Shown piece by piece: positions 18,687-29,890 of a DNA stretch of 64,000 nucleotides (position 1 is its first letter; the number at the start of each line of letters is the position of its first letter). This DNA is from an uncultured Caldilineaceae bacterium (GTDB taxonomy: Bacteria; Chloroflexota; Anaerolineae; Caldilineales; Caldilineaceae). The notes beneath the pieces are model-generated. The model was not told where the DNA came from. It was given only the letters and a program-made list of their open reading frames with translations, and searched no databases. The stretch covers positions 270,722-334,721 of the forward strand of contig OY282381.1 of assembly GCA_958295915.1 (NCBI GenBank). Reading direction: 5' to 3'. Position numbers and translations under genes: made by a program.

Positions 18687-20417
18687 ATGTCAATTTACGA
18701 GCAGAAACCGTGGGTACAGAAGTACGAATCGGGTGTGCCGGAGACGATCGAGTACAGCGGCCAGCTAACGCACGAAATGCTGGATGCATCGGCTCAAACG
18801 TATGCAAATCATATCGCAACGCGACTTTTGCTGGCATACCTTCCCCTGGGGATCTCCGTCCAGGCCACACAAACGTACAGCGCGCTGAAGGAGTCCGCTG
18901 ATCGCTTCGCCTCTGCCTTGCGCAGAATCGGGCTGCAACAGGGCGATCGGATTGCAATTATGTTGCCCAATATCCCCCAGCAGGTGATCGCTTTTTTCGG
19001 CGCGCTCAAAGCTGGCTGTGTTATTGTCAACACGAACCCGACCTACACGCCCCGGGAGCTCGGCCACCTCCTGGAAGATAGCGGCGCGTCGGCGATTGTC
19101 ATTCTCAGTGGCTTCTACGAGCGGGTAGCGCAGGCGAAGGACGGCACGGACCTCAGGCATATCATTGTGACAGATGTCCCCGAGCCACTGGGGTTTCCAT
19201 TCAACAAACTTGTGGAAAAGCAGGTGCGGCGCGGCGGCCAGATGACCGACGTGCCGGATGGCCCCGGCATCTGGAGCTTTGACAATCTTATCCAGACAAG
19301 CCCCCCCCACCTGCCCAGCATCGACGTCGGCCCGGATGATGTGGTTATCTTCCAATACACTGGCGGCACAACCGGCACGCCCAAGGCGGCGATGCTGACC
19401 CACCGGAATCTTATGTCCAATATCCAGCAGTTGGAGGCCTGGTACCAAACTCTGCAATACGGCGGCGAAAAGATGCTGGGCGCGATTCCGTTTTTCCATG
19501 TCTACGGCATGACCGTGGCGATGCTTTTCGCTATCTTTAGCGGCGCGGAGTTGATCGTCACACCGGATCCGCGAAAAACAGATTTGATTCTGGAGATCTT
19601 GCAGCGCGAAAAGGTGACGATGTACCCTGGCATCCCGACGATGTACACGGCGATCATCAACCATCCGAAAGTCACCGAATCCGATCTGCGCTCTATCAAG
19701 GCTTGCCTCTCCGGTGGGATGGCCCTGCCGGTGGAAATACAGCGCCGTTTTGAACAGATCACCGGCGGCAAATTGGTGGAAGGCTACGGTCTGACCGAGA
19801 CCGCGCCCGTGGCGTGCGCCAATCCTGTCAATGGCATGCGTAAAGAAGGATCCATCGGCTTTCCGGTGTCCAGCACCGAAGTGGCGATTGTTACTCTCGA
19901 ACCGAATGCAGAGGGCAAGTTCGAGACCGTGCCCCCAGGCGAAGAGGGCGAGCTGATCATCCGTGGGCCGCAGGTTATGAAAGGCTACTGGCAGCGTCCT
20001 GAAGAAACGTCCGCTAGCATCAACGAGGACGGCTGGTTCCACACCGGCGACATCGCCCGCATGGATGAGGACGGCTGTTTCTATATTGTGGATCGCAAGA
20101 AGGATCTGATCATCGCCAGCGGTTACAACATCGTGCCGCGCGAAGTCGAGGAAGTGCTCTACATGCACGAAAAAGTGCTGGAAGCGGCCGTGGTCGGCGT
20201 GCCCGACGCTGTCCGGGGTGAGACTGTCAAAGCCTATATCGTCCTGAAGGAAGGCCAGAGCAGCGCCCAGGATGAGATCACCGCCTTCTGTCGCCAGAAC
20301 TTGGCTCCCTACAAAGTGCCGCGGCTCGTGGAGTTCCGCAGCGAACTGCCCAAGAGTCAGGTGGGCAAGATCCTGCGCCGCGTGTTGGTTGAAGAAGAAA
20401 AGCAGAAACAGGCATAG
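18687..20417 (+). CDS. fadD: Long-chain fatty-acid-CoA ligase
   Basis: This 576-residue AMP-binding enzyme has the P-loop-like motif YTGGTTGTPKAAMLTHRN (~residue 223), GYGLTETAPV, the hinge/ATP motif DGWFHTGDIARMDEDGCFYIVDRKKDLI and the C-terminal catalytic lysine in PKSQVGKILRR. It activates fatty acids to acyl-CoA via an acyl-adenylate, feeding beta-oxidation or lipid synthesis. The chain-length preference is inferred from overall similarity (extended N-terminus, MSIYEQKPWVQKYESG, as in E. coli-type FadD). Medium-chain specificity is possible. Confidence 0.92.
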   Translation: MSIYEQKPWVQKYESGVPETIEYSGQLTHEMLDASAQTYANHIATRLLLAYLPLGISVQATQTYSALKESADRFASALRRIGLQQGDRIAIMLPNIPQQVIAFFGALKAGCVIVNTNPTYTPRELGHLLEDSGASAIVILSGFYERVAQAKDGTDLRHIIVTDVPEPLGFPFNKLVEKQVRRGGQMTDVPDGPGIWSFDNLIQTSPPHLPSIDVGPDDVVIFQYTGGTTGTPKAAMLTHRNLMSNIQQLEAWYQTLQYGGEKMLGAIPFFHVYGMTVAMLFAIFSGAELIVTPDPRKTDLILEILQREKVTMYPGIPTMYTAIINHPKVTESDLRSIKACLSGGMALPVEIQRRFEQITGGKLVEGYGLTETAPVACANPVNGMRKEGSIGFPVSSTEVAIVTLEPNAEGKFETVPPGEEGELIIRGPQVMKGYWQRPEETSASINEDGWFHTGDIARMDEDGCFYIVDRKKDLIIASGYNIVPREVEEVLYMHEKVLEAAVVGVPDAVRGETVKAYIVLKEGQSSAQDEITAFCRQNLAPYKVPRLVEFRSELPKSQVGKILRRVLVEEEKQKQA

Positions 20418-20649
20418 ACGGCATACCGTGCAGCATGTTCAACCGCAAAGACGGCTGGAACGCAGAGATTCTTTTAGAAGAAGAATACCTGGCGCTGGAG
20501 ACAAAAAGAAACGATCACCGTTCTACGGCTGGACGATTCTGCCGCCGCATACGTAGAACACGGCATTTGGAGCGTGGCGCACGCGCCAAGTCTGCCCTTT
20601 TCCCAGCCTTTTCTGTGTCCGTAGACGCGACCATTGATGCCGATTGAAT

Positions 20650-20678
20650 TTGACAGATACGATGCCAATCCGTATGAT
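20650..20678 (+). promoter_or_regulatory. Sigma-70-type promoter of tRNA-Leu
   Basis: TTGACA (20650-20655) and TATGAT (20673-20678) are separated by 17 bases, 15 bases before the mature tRNA 5' end. It is one of the best promoters in the window. Confidence 0.8.
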
Positions 20679-20692
20679 TACAGTATGATCGC

Positions 20693-20778
<86 letters not shown>

Positions 20779-20779
20779 G

Positions 20780-20817
20780 ACGAGATGCGTGAATGAAACG
20801 CGCGCATCTCGTTTTTT
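20780..20817 (+). terminator. Rho-independent terminator of tRNA-Leu
   Basis: ACGAGATGCG and CGCATCTCGT form a perfect 10-bp stem, followed by a run of six Ts, two bases after the encoded CCA. Confidence 0.9.
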
Positions 20818-20889
20818 CTATCGTCGTCAGGTGAATTGCCCAGCGCAATCGCTATGTCGGTATGACAATAGAGCGGTCCATAGCTCTTT

Positions 20890-22320
<1,431 letters not shown>

Positions 22321-22403
22321 CTATTATGCTAATGGAATACAATATTGCGCAACATGCGAGTCTGCAAGCGCTACAGCATGCGGCTCATCTGAGAAAACGC
22401 TGA

Positions 22404-23591
22404 ATGAAACGAATCTATCTGGACCACTCGGCCACGACAGCGGCGCGCCCAGAAGTGTTGGCAGCGATGGAACCATTTTACGGCTCAACAGAACAAGCAG
22501 AGAAATACGGCAACCCATCGAGTATCCACTATGTGGGGCGGGCAGCCTATGCTGGTCTGAGCAACGCGCGGCGCGCTATCGCCGAAATCCTTGGCGCCAG
22601 GAGCAGTGAGATCATCTTCACTGGATGCGGCAGCGAAAGCGACAACGCCGCCCTACGGGGGATCGCCCTCGCCCGACGCAACCAGACCGGCGCCAACCGC
22701 ATCATCACCACGCCGGTGGAGCATCACGCAGTGCTGCGCACCGCAGAGGACCTGCGCGATTTTTTCGGTTTCGATCTGACTCTTCTGCCGGTGGACAGTA
22801 CCGGTCTGGTGGATATAGCTGATCTGGCGGAGGCGCTGGGCGACGGTTCCGATGTGGCAATCGTCAGCGTTGTGTACGCCAACAACGAAATCGGAAGCGT
22901 ACAGCCCATTGCCCGTTTGGGCGCGCTCTGCCGGGAACGCGCCGCGCCATTCCACACCGATGCAGTGCAGGCGGCGGGAAAGCTGTCTCTGAATGTGGGA
23001 GAGCTGCATGTCGACGCGCTCAGCGCCAGCGCGCATAAATTTTACGGGCCGAAAGGTGTCGGATTTCTGTACTTGCGCCGGGGCGTCCCCTTTCATCCCT
23101 TCCTGACCGGCGGCAGCCATGAGGGCAAGCGGCGAGCCGGCACAGAAAATGTGCCAGGAATCGTCGGGATGGCGGCAGCTCTGGCCTTGTGCGAAGCGGA
23201 ACGAGACACAGAAATGACCCGCCTGCGAGGACTACGGGATCGGATCATCGGCCACATTTTGGAAACGATCGCAGGGACACAGCTTACCGGTCACCCCATA
23301 TATCGGCTGGACAATCACGCCAGTTTTGCTATGCGTGATGTGGAGGCCGAGGGAATCCTCATCGGTCTGGATTTGGCCGGCATTGCCGCCAGCAGTGGTA
23401 GCGCCTGCACTAGCGCCCGTCAGCAGCCCAGCCACGTGCTGGAGGCCATCGGTGTCCCGGCAACGCAACTGGCTGGGGGGCTGCGGCTCAGTCTTGGCCT
23501 CAGCAACACGGCCGAGCAGATCGACCTACTCTTGGAAAAGCTGCCTCAGATCGTCGCCCAGCATCGCGAAGCGACGCCGCTGGCCCTGTAA
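22404..23591 (+). CDS. Cysteine desulfurase (NifS/IscS family)
   Basis: This 395-residue PLP enzyme starts KRIYLDHSATTAARPEV. It contains FTGCGSESDNAALRG, PVEHHAVLRT, YANNEIGSVQPI, the PLP-binding lysine in SASAHKFYGPKGVGFLY and the catalytic cysteine in SGSACTSARQQPSHVL. It removes sulfur from cysteine for iron-sulfur clusters or thiolated tRNA. No iscU or thiI neighbour is present. A small membrane protein gene follows after 14 bp. Confidence 0.94.
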   Translation: MKRIYLDHSATTAARPEVLAAMEPFYGSTEQAEKYGNPSSIHYVGRAAYAGLSNARRAIAEILGARSSEIIFTGCGSESDNAALRGIALARRNQTGANRIITTPVEHHAVLRTAEDLRDFFGFDLTLLPVDSTGLVDIADLAEALGDGSDVAIVSVVYANNEIGSVQPIARLGALCRERAAPFHTDAVQAAGKLSLNVGELHVDALSASAHKFYGPKGVGFLYLRRGVPFHPFLTGGSHEGKRRAGTENVPGIVGMAAALALCEAERDTEMTRLRGLRDRIIGHILETIAGTQLTGHPIYRLDNHASFAMRDVEAEGILIGLDLAGIAASSGSACTSARQQPSHVLEAIGVPATQLAGGLRLSLGLSNTAEQIDLLLEKLPQIVAQHREATPLAL

Positions 23592-23605
23592 AGCCCCCAA
23601 TTCAT

Positions 23606-24142
23606 ATGCGCTCCGGTCCTCGATCTCTCCCGCGCCAGATCTATTCACAACAACACGATTTGACGCTTCTCGGTCTCCTCCTCCTGGATCTGCCGACGAT
23701 CGTCAGTCTGCTCCTTCTTCTCGGCAGTCTGATACCAGTAGCCCTTATCCTGACCCTCGGCTATCTGCCTGTATATTTCGGCAGAATCGTTTTCACGCGC
23801 GCAGAGATGCCGTTGCTGCTGCTGGCTGGGTTTGTTGTCCTGCTGGCTGGGCCGGCTTTCCTCTGGCGGGTCAATCATTTCCGCCGTATTTTGCGCTTCA
23901 CAGTTCTGGTACCGGGGCAGATCCGGCGTCTCAGCATAACTGCTTTCGAGTTCCGCGTAGACTACGTATACTGGTTCCAGCAACGCGCGTACAACAACCA
24001 CAATGCGATCCGGCGGAATCACCGTAGGGAGCGGCGCGCCAGCTTACGCCCCGGTCAGCCCATCATATCGCTGGTCGACAAATTTCAACCCGAGGCTTCC
24101 ATTGTGCTGGATTTGTACACAGACAAGAACCACAGCAACTGA
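23606..24142 (+). CDS. Small membrane protein with DUF3592-like domain
   Basis: The 178-residue product has two or three hydrophobic segments (LTLLGLLLLDLPTIVSLLLLLG through LILTLGYLPVYF, then LLLLAGFVVLLAGPAF). The hydrophilic end, VDYVYWFQQRAYNNHN...LRPGQPIISLVDKFQPEASIVLD, matches the DUF3592 pattern of a strand-rich extracytoplasmic domain. It lies 14 bp after the desulfurase stop, so it is probably co-transcribed, but no functional link is known. The function is unknown. Confidence 0.65.
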   Translation: MRSGPRSLPRQIYSQQHDLTLLGLLLLDLPTIVSLLLLLGSLIPVALILTLGYLPVYFGRIVFTRAEMPLLLLAGFVVLLAGPAFLWRVNHFRRILRFTVLVPGQIRRLSITAFEFRVDYVYWFQQRAYNNHNAIRRNHRRERRASLRPGQPIISLVDKFQPEASIVLDLYTDKNHSN

Positions 24143-24335
24143 TAACATCGGCGCCCAACATGGCACGGCGGCATGCCAAACCGCCTTCCCGACCAACGGA
24201 GACCAGGGGCCGACACGCCCAGGTATCATAACCAAATCTCTCCGTTGCGATCATCATCGCTCTACATCATATTTCAGTCACGATTGTTGTCTGGGGGCGG
24301 CTGAACCGTCACTTTTGCGCTATACTTAGCATAGT

Positions 24336-25460
24336 ATGTATCTTGACTGGACGTACAAACCGCGACGCCGACGGGGCAAAGGGTGTTTCGTTTGGGTCGG
24401 CCTTGTGTTGTTCCTGGCCCTCTATCTGTACCAACAGCGTCCGGACTGGCTTGTGAGGCAATCACCGCAGCCGACAGCGCCCCCCACCCGCAGCGCGATC
24501 TTCTGGCAGGCAGAGGCGGAAGCGCACATTGCCGCCGGCGATTTCAGCAGCGCGATCGCTGCCCTGCAACGGATGGCTGAACTGGAGCCGGACAATGCCG
24601 AGCCACTGGTTGCCCTGGCCGACCTGTATATGATGGCCCGTCAGATCGACCAGGTTTTCGCGCTTTCCCAGCAAGCGCTGCGCATCGACGCTGAGAACGT
24701 GGCCGCGCTGGCAATGCATGCGCGCGCCCTGGACTGGCTCGGCCAATACGAAGCAGCCAGCGATTTCGCCTTCGATGCTCTGGATCTGGAGCCGGACAAT
24801 CCGGATGTCCTGGCGGTATTGGGCGAGATCTATAGCGATGTGGGCAACTGGCCCCGCGCCCAGGCATATCTGGACGAGGCCTTGTCTATCGATCCCGACA
24901 ATATTCTGGCGCGGCGAAATCTGGCAGTTCTGTATGAATTGCAGAAAGACTACGAGCGAGCCATCGTTGAGCTTGACCGCGCCATCGAGCTGGCGCCGAA
25001 TCGTCCCGATCTGTACATCGAAAAGGGGCGGCAATACCATTATCTCGATGAGTGGGGCGCAGCCATCGAAAGCTACGAGCAGGCTGTTGCTGTGGCTGAA
25101 ACCAGTTTCTCACTGGATGCGTTGGGCTGGGGGCTGTACAATAGCGGCGATTCGTTGCAGGCCTTACGGGTTCTGCGTCGTGCGGTGGAACTCGACCCGC
25201 AGAATGGCGCGGCGTTGGCCCATCTGGGCCTAACCTACTACGCCCGTCGCAACTACGAGGCCGCGGCCCCTCTCCTGGAGCAGGCAGTCGCGATTCTGGG
25301 CGACGAAGAAAGCCGCATCGACTACTATTATACTCTGGGGCTGGCCTACATCTACAAGAAACCGAAAGAATGCCATTTGGCCGTTCCCTGGCTGCGCAAA
25401 GCCCTGGACATCGATCCCAACGCGTCCTCTGCTCTCGAAGGGATGCGCCTGTGTAGCTGA
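24336..25460 (+). CDS. Membrane-anchored tetratricopeptide repeat protein
   Basis: A basic N-terminus and one membrane helix (CFVWVGLVLFLALYLYQQ, ~residues 16-33) are followed by about eight TPR units from residue ~55. Examples are DFSSAIAALQRMAELEPDNAEPLVALADLYM and NYEAAAPLLEQAVAIL. The repeats probably face the outside and scaffold protein-protein contacts. TATACT lies ~10 bases before the ATG. The gap 24143-24335 shows nothing else. Confidence 0.85.
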   Translation: MYLDWTYKPRRRRGKGCFVWVGLVLFLALYLYQQRPDWLVRQSPQPTAPPTRSAIFWQAEAEAHIAAGDFSSAIAALQRMAELEPDNAEPLVALADLYMMARQIDQVFALSQQALRIDAENVAALAMHARALDWLGQYEAASDFAFDALDLEPDNPDVLAVLGEIYSDVGNWPRAQAYLDEALSIDPDNILARRNLAVLYELQKDYERAIVELDRAIELAPNRPDLYIEKGRQYHYLDEWGAAIESYEQAVAVAETSFSLDALGWGLYNSGDSLQALRVLRRAVELDPQNGAALAHLGLTYYARRNYEAAAPLLEQAVAILGDEESRIDYYYTLGLAYIYKKPKECHLAVPWLRKALDIDPNASSALEGMRLCS

Positions 25461-25505
25461 CGCCATCTCTGTCGATGACAGCCCGCTCGCAGCGGCCCAT
25501 GGGCC

Positions 25506-27209
25506 ATGAAGGGAGCGCGCGATCCCGGCGCAGGCGGCTCTTCCGATACAAACTATCATTACCTCATGCCATACAACCGCTCCCGTCTGAAATCCGCATT
25601 GCCTCGCCCCACGATTGGCTCTTCTCGCCCCAATGGCCCGCGTGCGCGCGCCGAAGCGCCGACCGCCGATGCGCCAATGCGCCCCCCCATCCAACCGCAG
25701 CGCAGCGCGCTGATCCGGGAACGGGCCGCTACCCGTACAATCGCCACCAAACGCCGTTTACAGCGCCCCAGCACGCCCCTGAGAGTTCTGCAACAGCCGA
25801 TTCAGGCAGGAATGCGCAAGGTTTTCGATCTGCGGCGATTGCTGTTTGTGTTGGCGTTGACTGCCATCGTTTTGCTCTTGCCTACGCCAGCAGGGCTGAG
25901 TGTGGCCGGGCACCGGGCTTTGGCTCTTTTTGTCTTTTCCGGCTTGATCCTGGCATTGGAGCCGGCCCCGCTGCCCATCGCCGCGCTGCTGGCGCCCATT
26001 GCGCAAATCGCGCTGGGCGTCGATGACGCCGGCGGCGCGTTCGAGCCGTTTGGGACGCCGGTTGTATTTCTGATTTTAGGTAGCCTTTTTCTAGCAGAAG
26101 CCCTACGCAAACACGGCCTCACGCGCCGTTTGGCATTGCATGCGATCGTTGGCAGCAAAGGGCATTTCGGCCCGTTACTTTTGGCCTTGACAGCCATCAC
26201 CGGCGGGCTGAGCATGTTTGTACTGAATACCGCCACCGCAGCCGTTCTGATCCCCGTGGCCATTACGATTGCCCAGCAGGTGCCTCGGGCGGAGGATGGA
26301 CGCAAAGCTCTGTCTGTCCTGATTCTCGCCATCGGCTACAGCTCCAGCATCGGCGCGATTGCGACGATTATGGGCAGTGGTGAAAATGCCATCGCCAGCG
26401 GCCTATTGGATCAATTGTACGGCTTCGGTTTCATCGATTGGATGAAATATGGTCTGCCCATTGTGCTGTTGCTGATACCTCTCGTCTGGCTGTTATTGCC
26501 TCGACTTTTTGCCCTGCCGAAGCTGACGATCGATATAGAACCCGCCCGACAGGAGATCGCTCGATTGGGGAAGCTTTCCGGCCCGGAACGGGAGATCATC
26601 ATTGTGCTGCTGGTGTCAGTGAGCCTCTGGGTCGCGGGCGCGTACATCGAGGCGTTTCTGAAGCTGCCGGCCACCCTTCTGAGCAGCGCTGTTATCGCCA
26701 TCGGCGCGGTGGCCGTTCTTTCGGTCGAAAAGATCGTCGACTGGAGCGATCTGAAAGGTGTCAATTGGGGCGTGTTTTTTGTCATCGGAGCCGGTCTGAC
26801 CCTGGGGGATGCTCTGGAAAAAACCGGCGCCAGCGCTTGGTTTGCCAATCTCATGGCGCCGACACTACAGGGACTACCCTTCATTTTCGTGCTGGCGGCG
26901 CTGATTCTGCTGGCTCTTTGCATCACGCAGTTCATGAACAACGTGCCTTTGGGCGCGATTCTGACCCCAGTGCTCATTACACTCGGGCAAGCTTCCGATA
27001 TCGATCCCGTGCGCTTGGTCATCCCCACGATCTTCTCGATTGCGCTGGCCTTCGCGCTGCCCAGCGGCTCTGCGCGCATGATTCTCGTCGCGGTGACCGG
27101 TGTGGTGAACAGAAAAGAGATGATGCTCTCAGGTATGGTCGTTGGGTTTGCCGGCGCGACCGTTATTTTCGTATTCTTTTATCTGCTCAGTCAATTCAGC
27201 ATGATTTGA
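25506..27209 (+). CDS. Divalent anion:sodium symporter (DASS/SLC13 family)
   Basis: The hydrophobic body (~residue 110 to the end, about 460 residues, 11-12 helices) carries GLSMFVLNTATAAVLIPVAI, a variant of the SNTAT sodium/substrate motif, near the first re-entrant hairpin. ITQFMNNVPLGAILTPVLI and ALPSGSARMI form the second inverted repeat. The family imports sulfate, di- or tricarboxylates. The first ~100 residues are basic and proline-rich and may be untranslated: ATG at 25812 (MRKVFDLRRLLF) or 25566 are alternative starts. It is followed after 23 bp by a small NAD-binding protein. Confidence 0.85.
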   Translation: MKGARDPGAGGSSDTNYHYLMPYNRSRLKSALPRPTIGSSRPNGPRARAEAPTADAPMRPPIQPQRSALIRERAATRTIATKRRLQRPSTPLRVLQQPIQAGMRKVFDLRRLLFVLALTAIVLLLPTPAGLSVAGHRALALFVFSGLILALEPAPLPIAALLAPIAQIALGVDDAGGAFEPFGTPVVFLILGSLFLAEALRKHGLTRRLALHAIVGSKGHFGPLLLALTAITGGLSMFVLNTATAAVLIPVAITIAQQVPRAEDGRKALSVLILAIGYSSSIGAIATIMGSGENAIASGLLDQLYGFGFIDWMKYGLPIVLLLIPLVWLLLPRLFALPKLTIDIEPARQEIARLGKLSGPEREIIIVLLVSVSLWVAGAYIEAFLKLPATLLSSAVIAIGAVAVLSVEKIVDWSDLKGVNWGVFFVIGAGLTLGDALEKTGASAWFANLMAPTLQGLPFIFVLAALILLALCITQFMNNVPLGAILTPVLITLGQASDIDPVRLVIPTIFSIALAFALPSGSARMILVAVTGVVNRKEMMLSGMVVGFAGATVIFVFFYLLSQFSMI

Positions 27210-27232
27210 AGAGCTTTTCTAAGGAGAGAACT

Positions 27233-27580
27233 ATGCGTGTCTGGCTCATTGGCGCTGGCAATATCGGCAGTGTCGCCCTGCGCCAGCTACAGAAAAACAC
27301 GACGCTGGATATCTTCGTCAGTGATCCGTCGGATCAGCCCGAAGCGGTACGCGCCGGACTGATCGAGCGCGTAGATCTGGTGGAAAATGTCACGCCTGTC
27401 AACGTCAACGAGATCGCCCGCCGCGTGAGGCCAGATCTGATTCTGCTCTCTCCCGGCATCGGCGAACAGGGCTTCGGCGCGATAGAAGGCAGCAAGGCTC
27501 TATCGGACGCTCTCAATTACGAGATCATCATCGCCAGCGCATATCCTTGCCTGATACTTTCCCTATCGAATCAGAGCTAA
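27233..27580 (+). CDS. Small Rossmann-fold NAD(P)-binding protein
   Basis: ATG at 27233 follows AAGGAG. The 115 residues form a single nucleotide-binding domain beginning MRVWLIGAGNIGSVALRQLQ, with an acidic second-strand end (IFVSDPSD) and PDLILLSPGIGEQG. This is only the N-terminal part of TrkA-N/saccharopine-dehydrogenase-like proteins. It lies directly behind the DASS transporter, and a regulatory role similar to KTN domains on channels is possible but is inference. Confidence 0.7.
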   Translation: MRVWLIGAGNIGSVALRQLQKNTTLDIFVSDPSDQPEAVRAGLIERVDLVENVTPVNVNEIARRVRPDLILLSPGIGEQGFGAIEGSKALSDALNYEIIIASAYPCLILSLSNQS

Positions 27581-27610
27581 ACGAAATTCCAAAGCAACTC
27601 TCGCTCCAAG

Positions 27611-29824
27611 ATGGCTGAGCCAATCCACATGACTAGCGCCAATGCAGATCCATTCGCCGCCATCCCGCACAATTTAGGCGTCTATAGACTGCGGAATTTC
27701 AGCGGGCGAACCCAAGAACAAAAGACTCTGTGCCGGTGGCTGCTCGAAACAACCGCGCCACCAGCGCTGGCGATAAGCGGAGGGCAGGGGAACGGGAAAA
27801 GTACGCTGGCCACCGCCGCCGCCTGGAACACCATCCACAACTTTCCAGATGGGATCATCTGGGTAGGCGCCGCCGGCGGCGATCGATTTCGGATGTACGA
27901 CATCGTCCGCACGCTGGATAGTGTGCTCGGCACAACCCTGACCCGGGTTAGCGAAGAACGCTGGGGAATCGGCATTCTGGAGCAGCTCTATCGCCGTCGC
28001 CGCCTTCTCATCCTGGACGAACTCTCGGGCGCGACGGATCGGGAAATCCAGACACTGGTAGAGATAATCAGCCATCTGCACGACTCTGGCGGCCAGTCCC
28101 ACATTCTGCTCATCGATCGGGATATCCACCCGGAAATCGCCTCCCTGGTGGGCGATCGTCATCTGCAGCTGGGTGGGCTATCTTTGGCAGAGACAGTTGG
28201 ATTCGTTCGTAACCGCGCGCCGGAACCTGTACAGGATACGGTCTTGCGCAATGTGGAGGGTCTGCATCGTCGAACAGGTGGTCGTCCCTTAAGTATGCGG
28301 TTGGCGATGGGATTGCTTATCGATTTTGGGCTGTGGAGCGAACTCGATCAGCTTCTGGCCGAATTGCCGATGTCCGAAGGCGCGGCGCGGATGTCGAGCA
28401 TGGCAGCCTTTGCCGTTGAAAACTTCGCCGCCTTCTGGCCGGAGGCCGGCCTGATTCTGGATCGGCTCGTCAGCGCAGCTGGCGGCGCAAGCTATCAAGC
28501 CCTGAGCGAACTGTTTACCGCGGGGCTAGGCTCCCAAGCCGAGCGGCGCCAGACTTTCGAAGCCCTGGTTGAGCGCGCTCTGGTCGAGGTGAACCATTTC
28601 AACCGCCGTATCGTTGTGCACCCGGCCGTCCGCCGTTATCTGGTCCAGGGCGCTGTCATGTTGGGCGAGGAATGGGACCGCCAGCACGCGCGCTACTATC
28701 TCCAATTTGCCCAACGCTACCAGGAGCTGCCGATCCAACGCTGGACAGAGATCGATCCCGAATGGGGCAATGTGCATCGAGGAGCGGATTGGGCTACAGA
28801 TCGGGTGGAACGTATCTGGGGACGATCTGTCCAGGATCTCATTGGCGAGGAGTTGGAAAGCCAGGGGCTGCCTGACGTACCCATCAACCTTCCAGAACCG
28901 CTAAGCGACCTGAAACTGATGCGGGACTACGCGCTGGCGCTGGCGCACTATGCCTTTTGGCGTCATCCGCCGGGCATCTGGCGCTGGCTGTGTGGTGGCG
29001 CAGCCGCCGCGATCGCGCTCGGGGATATAGGAGATCTCGGCTGGCTGCTGGCGAATATTGGTCGCCAGCATTTTTTTAACGGCGAAGTCGAAGATGCGAT
29101 CGAATGGCTACAGCGAGCCCTGCGCATTTTCGACGAACGGGACATGCCGATGGCGATGGCCTACGCGCACACGGATTTGGGCACTTCATTACGCGTGCTG
29201 GACGAAGCCCGACAGGCGCTGGAACACTTTGTGCTGGCCTTCGAGGCGGCCGCGCAACTAGGCGACCCGCGCTCACTTGCGCCAGCATATATGAATCTCG
29301 GCAGCGCTTATTTTAGTCTGAACAACTACGAAAGAGCCGTCGATCAACATCGCAAGGCCCTGCGAATCGCCCTGCGTTTGAACGCCCAGCAACTGGTGGC
29401 CAGCGCCTATAACAATTTAGGGCTGGCCTTGGAGGGTATGGAAATGTTCGCGGAGGCCCAACACGCTTATGAAAGGGCTTTGGCCGTCTTTCAGAGCAAC
29501 GGGGACGATGCCGGCATCAGCACCTGTTACAATAATCTTGGTTCGGTGAGCTACGCCCGGCAGGACTTCGCGGCAGCCCTGCGCTGGTATGAAAGAGACC
29601 TGGCTCTATCGGATCAGCGAGGCGCCTGGATGGACAAGGCCGCCACGCTTCACAATCTGGGCCATGTAGCCATGGAACAGCAACACTACGAGCAGGCGAC
29701 AGAATACTTTCAGCGTAGCCGGGCGTTGTATGCGGCCTTTCAGCTGGAAGAGTATGTGGCGGAAGAGGACGAAATGATCGCATATGTAGCAGCCATTGCC
29801 ATGCCCGCTGATAACAAACGCTAA
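27611..29824 (+). CDS. STAND-type NTPase with C-terminal TPR array
   Basis: In this 737-residue protein the NB-ARC-like ATPase follows a short lead (FSGRTQEQKTLCRWLLE). The Walker A is SGGQGNGKSTLA (~residue 57), Walker B RRRLLILDELSG (~residue 133), then sensor-like HILLIDRDIHPEIA and GGLSLAETVGFV. A winged-helix-like middle region is followed by about six TPRs (from ~residue 495; NYERAVDQHRKALRIALRLNAQ). Proteins of this plan act as ATP-driven switches in signalling, transcription or anti-phage defence. There is no effector domain at either end. ATG at 27611 is used; 27629 is also possible. Confidence 0.85.
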   Translation: MAEPIHMTSANADPFAAIPHNLGVYRLRNFSGRTQEQKTLCRWLLETTAPPALAISGGQGNGKSTLATAAAWNTIHNFPDGIIWVGAAGGDRFRMYDIVRTLDSVLGTTLTRVSEERWGIGILEQLYRRRRLLILDELSGATDREIQTLVEIISHLHDSGGQSHILLIDRDIHPEIASLVGDRHLQLGGLSLAETVGFVRNRAPEPVQDTVLRNVEGLHRRTGGRPLSMRLAMGLLIDFGLWSELDQLLAELPMSEGAARMSSMAAFAVENFAAFWPEAGLILDRLVSAAGGASYQALSELFTAGLGSQAERRQTFEALVERALVEVNHFNRRIVVHPAVRRYLVQGAVMLGEEWDRQHARYYLQFAQRYQELPIQRWTEIDPEWGNVHRGADWATDRVERIWGRSVQDLIGEELESQGLPDVPINLPEPLSDLKLMRDYALALAHYAFWRHPPGIWRWLCGGAAAAIALGDIGDLGWLLANIGRQHFFNGEVEDAIEWLQRALRIFDERDMPMAMAYAHTDLGTSLRVLDEARQALEHFVLAFEAAAQLGDPRSLAPAYMNLGSAYFSLNNYERAVDQHRKALRIALRLNAQQLVASAYNNLGLALEGMEMFAEAQHAYERALAVFQSNGDDAGISTCYNNLGSVSYARQDFAAALRWYERDLALSDQRGAWMDKAATLHNLGHVAMEQQHYEQATEYFQRSRALYAAFQLEEYVAEEDEMIAYVAAIAMPADNKR

Positions 29825-29856
29825 CAAAACGCTTATACTTTACATGGGTTCGAATC

Positions 29857-29885
29857 TTGTCAAGCGAAAAGAACTATGCTACACT
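29857..29885 (+). promoter_or_regulatory. groESL promoter
   Basis: TTGTCA (29857-29862) and TACACT (29880-29885) are separated by 17 bases. The predicted start lies at the left edge of the CIRCE operator. Confidence 0.75.
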
Positions 29886-29890
29886 GTCAT

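Noticed and set aside
18765..20168. 467-residue minus-strand frame
   Set aside because: It is antisense to the acyl-CoA ligase gene and has no motifs.
20435..20647. 70-codon frame between the acyl-CoA ligase gene and the tRNA
   Set aside because: No ribosome site or recognisable motif, and the second half is unlike protein; treated as non-coding.
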